Source: Lachnospiraceae bacterium
Lineage (GTDB): Bacteria; Bacillota; Clostridia; Lachnospirales; Lachnospiraceae
DNA length: 36,233 nt
Assembly: GCA_016282595.1 (NCBI GenBank)
Contig: JAEEKV010000048.1
Location: forward strand, 1-36,233
Direction: 5' to 3'
A program made the position numbers and the translations under genes. Numbering within the stretch: position 1 is the first letter of the stretch; each line of letters opens with the position of its first letter. Positions 33,267-36,233 of this stretch are shown piece by piece. The notes below the pieces were generated by a model that did not search any database, was not told where the DNA came from, and saw only the letters and a list, made by a program, of their open reading frames with translations.

Positions 33267-34322
33267 CTATCCCAGATAGACACGCAAAAAGTCCAGCAGT
33301 CTTTCCATCTGTTCCCTGGTACCGATGGTAATGCGCAGATAATCATCGATGAGTGGATCATTGAAGTGGCGCACGAAAATGTTCTGGGTCCGCAAAAGCT
33401 CATAAAGCTCTTTTCCGCTCACCCGGTTATGACGGACAAACACGAAGTTGGTCATGGAATCCGGGAAGGTAAAACCAAGGGCTGCCATTTCCTTTTTAAA
33501 CCATTCTCTGGTCTCCACGATCTTGCCCACAATGGTCTTAAAATAAGCATCATCCCTGACGGCTGCCAGGCCCAGGCGGATGGATGTGGTATTCATGGTG
33601 TAGGAATTGATGGAGTATTTCACCGCCTTCAAATAGGAGATCAGCTTTTCATTGCCGATGGCAAACCCGATACGCATTCCCGCCATGGCTCTGGACTTGG
33701 AAAAGGTCTGCACCACCAGCAGGTTGTCGTATTTTTCCGTCAGAGGCAGCGCGCTCTCTCCGCCGAAGTCAACATAGGCTTCATCTGCCACTACTACGCA
33801 GTCAGGATGGGCTTTTACCACCTCTTCCACGTAGGATACGGGCTCATAAATACCTGTGGGGGCATTGGGATTGGCAAAGATAATGCCTCCCACCTGATCT
33901 GCAGGATTGGTAAATCCATCCAGATGCCAGTCCTCCGTCAGCGGCAGCTTTTTATAAGGAATCTTGTACAGATTGGCCCATACTTCATAGAAGGAATAGG
34001 TGATCTCGGGAAACAGCAGGGGCTGTCCGTTTGTAAAAAAGGTTAAGAACACCTGGGCCAGTACATCATCGGATCCGACGCCCACAAACACCCGGTTGCT
34101 GTCGGTATGGTAGTAGGCCGCCAGGGCATGTACCAGCTCCGACGCCTCATTGTCAGGATACAGCCGAAACTCCTGCTCATTGATCAGTTTCAGTTCCTGC
34201 TCCACCATAGGGGAAGGCGGATAGGGACATTCATTGGTATTCAGCTTTACCATATCCGAGAACTTCGGCTGTTCTCCCGGAACGTAAGGCTCAACCTTTC
34301 TGACTTTTTCTTCCCAGCTCAT
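33267..34322 (-). CDS. hisC: Histidinol-phosphate aminotransferase (or related class I/II aminotransferase)
   Basis: A 351-residue fold-type I PLP enzyme. The Schiff-base lysine is K209 in VVQTFSKSRAMAGMRIGFAIG. The PLP-contacting D180 and Y183 are in VVADEAYVDFG, and the N-terminus has VKLNTNECPYPPSP, the HisC substrate loop. Length is normal for HisC, which transfers an amino group to imidazole-acetol phosphate in histidine synthesis. No other his gene is in the window, and HisC-like enzymes can also act on aromatic keto acids, so the exact substrate is an inference. The ATG has a GAGGAG site and lies 62 bases after the GT-C-like gene. Confidence 0.9.
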   Translation of the reverse strand: MSWEEKVRKVEPYVPGEQPKFSDMVKLNTNECPYPPSPMVEQELKLINEQEFRLYPDNEASELVHALAAYYHTDSNRVFVGVGSDDVLAQVFLTFFTNGQPLLFPEITYSFYEVWANLYKIPYKKLPLTEDWHLDGFTNPADQVGGIIFANPNAPTGIYEPVSYVEEVVKAHPDCVVVADEAYVDFGGESALPLTEKYDNLLVVQTFSKSRAMAGMRIGFAIGNEKLISYLKAVKYSINSYTMNTTSIRLGLAAVRDDAYFKTIVGKIVETREWFKKEMAALGFTFPDSMTNFVFVRHNRVSGKELYELLRTQNIFVRHFNDPLIDDYLRITIGTREQMERLLDFLRVYLG

Positions 34323-34384
34323 AACTTTCTCCTCTTTTCTTCTATATGAATCTATCTTTTACATCTTCCAAGATCCAAAATCTG

Positions 34385-36172
34385 TTAAAATCCCTTGCGA
34401 TAAACCCAGCAGATACTGTCATTTTCCTGCATGGCGCCTGTCTCATAGCGCTCCGAGATCCACTTGCCGAAAACGTTCTGCGAAAAGAACTTCTCCCGGT
34501 TATCTACGGTATTCTTGGAGATAAAGATCACATCCGGAAGCTCTGTCTCAAACTCCTCTAAGTAGGTGATCCACTGCTCATTAAAGGCAGGGGTACTGAT
34601 GGTGGAAGGACAAATGCATCTGCACTCCATGGACAGATCCAGGATCTGGTCGGTTCCAAGAAGCATGGCACTTTCCACCTCTGCCGTAACACTCTCGATG
34701 GCTTCTCTTTGCTCTTTCTCTGTTTTCAGATCCTCCTCCAGAAGGTACACGCCCTTTTGAGGTCCTGCGGCTACTACCTCCCGGCGCTGCATGATGTTAG
34801 CAGGAAAATACTCCGTATAGCGGACAAAAAAGCCCTTGCACATCAATACCGAAAGCACAAACAAAATCGCAGCGCCTACTGTGAAAATCTGCTGCAGGGG
34901 CGCTTTGCTGCCTGCTTCTTTTGGTTTTTTCGTCTTCTCAGTTTCACGGTTAGCTTCGCTTTCCCTCTGCAGATAGGCTGCAAACAACACCGTCAACATC
35001 AGAGACAGGTAGGAGCTGCTGGAGTCCGGTCCTACATTGGAAAACAGCAGGATCCCCAGAAAGGACACCGCCGACAAGTAACAGATCTGGGTAAAAAGCG
35101 AGCCTTCTTGCAGGATTTCCTTCAGGCTCTTCTTTCTCATCCCCAGGGATAAGCATAATAAAAATGCGATCAAAAGAAGGCGGGACTGAAAATGGAAGGG
35201 GCCCATTTTGATCCCCACGATCTCTCCTCCTATTATAAGAAGAGAGGTAACGGCAATCACTGCCGAAGTCAGCAAATGCAGATCTACTTTGATCTTCTTT
35301 ACCTTGCAGACGATGACTGTCAAAGCGCCCCCGGCTATCAAAAAGACCGCCCACTGCTTTCCTACATTTAGCCATTGTCTCACATATAATAACAGCCGAT
35401 CTTTCATTCCCAGGGAATGGGTACCATCTGTAAAGATCTGAGGAATGGATTCCAAAAATCTGGCCGGATCCGTTTTGCACAATACCAAACCGAGAAACAG
35501 CATCGCCATGACTGCACAGGTAGCTGTTAGAATGATCGTTTTCTTAATTCGTGATTTAATTTCGCCTTTCTCGATACAAAGGTACCAGATGAGGATTGCC
35601 GGGTATAAAACGATCATACCGATATAACCCAGGATGGTCAGACTCAGGGCAATTCCCGTTAATACGGTAACAATCGCTTTTTTATATTCTCTCTCCAACC
35701 ACAGACAGTAGCAGATCAGAGTCATCCCCCAGAGCTGCTGCATGGAAAAATCCAGACTCATCATCCACTTCGGAAGCAGATTGAAATAGATAAGGACCGG
35801 GATCCAAACACCAAGGCCATGGGGTTTCTCAGACTGTCCATTCTCTGTCAGCATCCCATATACCAGCGCCGTCATCACCAGATGGATCGCCAAAGCTATG
35901 ATGCGAACATAAAGCACCATCCCCTGCGTGGAATGGGTCAGCTCCCAAAAAGGCAGCATAAAAAGGGCCGGCAGCAGGGAAGAGGTCTGGTGGATCTCCC
36001 ACATCTGCCCAAAAAGCCAGTCTCCCTGCAAAAGACGGAAGGGCATCGCCAGAGCATAGCCCTCATCGATATCAAAGCCGATCAAAAGCTTCGTCAGGCT
36101 TGCAAGCGCCGAAAGCACCAGCAATACTGCAATGATCGCTTTTTCTCTTTTGTCCTTTGCGAGCCCTTTCAT
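34385..36172 (-). CDS. Polytopic membrane protein, GT-C glycosyltransferase-like
   Basis: A 595-residue protein with about eleven to thirteen helices and an extracytoplasmic C-terminal part (about 440-595). After TM1 the loop contains GFDIDEGYALAMPFRLLQGD (D34, D36, E37). An acidic motif in the first external loop is the hallmark of GT-C enzymes such as GT39/ArnT-type glycosyltransferases that use lipid-linked sugars. GQMWEIHQTSSLLPALFMLP follows and is also typical ('....hpPl......'). The acceptor is unknown, with wall polymer, lipid or protein all possible. The ATG has an AGAGGATG site. It appears to head the operon that continues to nadE, or to be preceded by one more gene at the window edge. 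Confidence 0.8.
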   Translation of the reverse strand: MKGLAKDKREKAIIAVLLVLSALASLTKLLIGFDIDEGYALAMPFRLLQGDWLFGQMWEIHQTSSLLPALFMLPFWELTHSTQGMVLYVRIIALAIHLVMTALVYGMLTENGQSEKPHGLGVWIPVLIYFNLLPKWMMSLDFSMQQLWGMTLICYCLWLEREYKKAIVTVLTGIALSLTILGYIGMIVLYPAILIWYLCIEKGEIKSRIKKTIILTATCAVMAMLFLGLVLCKTDPARFLESIPQIFTDGTHSLGMKDRLLLYVRQWLNVGKQWAVFLIAGGALTVIVCKVKKIKVDLHLLTSAVIAVTSLLIIGGEIVGIKMGPFHFQSRLLLIAFLLCLSLGMRKKSLKEILQEGSLFTQICYLSAVSFLGILLFSNVGPDSSSSYLSLMLTVLFAAYLQRESEANRETEKTKKPKEAGSKAPLQQIFTVGAAILFVLSVLMCKGFFVRYTEYFPANIMQRREVVAAGPQKGVYLLEEDLKTEKEQREAIESVTAEVESAMLLGTDQILDLSMECRCICPSTISTPAFNEQWITYLEEFETELPDVIFISKNTVDNREKFFSQNVFGKWISERYETGAMQENDSICWVYRKGF

Positions 36173-36175
36173 CTG

Positions 36176-36233
36176 CTATCCATCCTCTTGCCAGTTTTCG
36201 GCATATCTGCGCATGGCCTTTGTTATCATACCA
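36176..36233 (-). CDS. Possible 3' end of an upstream gene (18 codons, cut by window edge)
   Basis: An open frame ends in GMITKAMRRYAENWQEDG and a TAG at 36176-36178, three bases before the next ATG. Tight spacing suggests a real coupled gene, but the fragment is too short to identify. The same bases also contain TGGTATGAT, an extended -10-like element, so this could instead be a promoter region. Confidence 0.35.
   Translation of the reverse strand, partial: GMITKAMRRYAENWQEDG

Noticed and set aside
34363-34374. 12-bp palindrome ATCTTCCAAGAT between the GT-C-like gene and hisC
   Set aside because: Short enough to occur by chance, not tied to a convincing promoter.

Overview
The window looks like chromosomal core DNA from a Gram-positive anaerobe of class Clostridia, most likely family Lachnospiraceae. 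This is inferred from gene content and not from any marker-gene comparison: DUF975, DUF2225, a DUF6106-like protein, an ANTAR regulator beside glnA, a dense set of PPC/Fn3 secreted proteins, strong AGGAGG-type ribosome binding sites and TTGACA/TATAAT-type promoters. Base composition is close to balanced. No rRNA, tRNA, CRISPR array, transposase, prophage or integrase was seen. No stretch longer than 300 bases lacks a gene; the longest gap is 5635-5823. Most genes lie on the minus strand.

Layout, left to right. (1) 1-1283, minus: tsaE-tsaB-rimI, the tRNA t6A genes plus an S18 acetyltransferase cut by the window edge. (2) 1358-1915, minus: a YcxB-like membrane protein with its own, apparently leaderless, promoter. 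(3) 1970-5634, minus: a MacAB-type export operon (ATPase, adaptor, permease). (4) 5824-7477, plus: a three-gene unit with a two-TM protein, a small HExxH zinc-protease-like protein and a DUF975 membrane protein. A bidirectional terminator separates it from (5) 7505-10135, minus: glnS and DUF2225. (6) 10249-14910, minus: DUF2339 protein, guaB and a DUF6106-like protein, with clear promoters and terminators. (7) 15085-16182, plus: a lone membrane acyltransferase. (8) 16235-24167, minus: glnA, ANTAR regulator, dapF, gatC, gatA, gatB, a YdcF-like protein and an HD phosphohydrolase. (9) 24302-28911, minus: two secreted proteins built from PPC and Fn3 modules. (10) 28986-36172, minus: a GT-C-like membrane protein, hisC, a small export protein, a SAM methyltransferase, hslO (Hsp33) and nadE.

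How the genes relate. Glutamine chemistry runs through the window: GlnA makes glutamine, GatCAB and NadE use it as ammonia donor, and GlnS charges it onto tRNA. The most interesting regulatory reading is in the glnA leader. A promoter with an inverted repeat in its spacer (24258-24286) is followed within about 10 nt of the predicted start by a strong intrinsic terminator (24209-24242). The gene directly after glnA encodes an ANTAR protein, a family known for RNA-binding antitermination, whose receiver domain lacks the usual phosphorylation residues. This suggests glnA attenuation controlled by something other than phosphorylation, although the canonical ANTAR dual-hexaloop RNA motif was not found.

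Other points worth checking are two genes whose predicted transcription start falls on the A of the ATG (1915 and 5824), three TTAA boxes spaced exactly 11 bp apart between divergent promoters (5743-5768), the small HEGQH protein, and a variant KMSKS motif in GlnRS.
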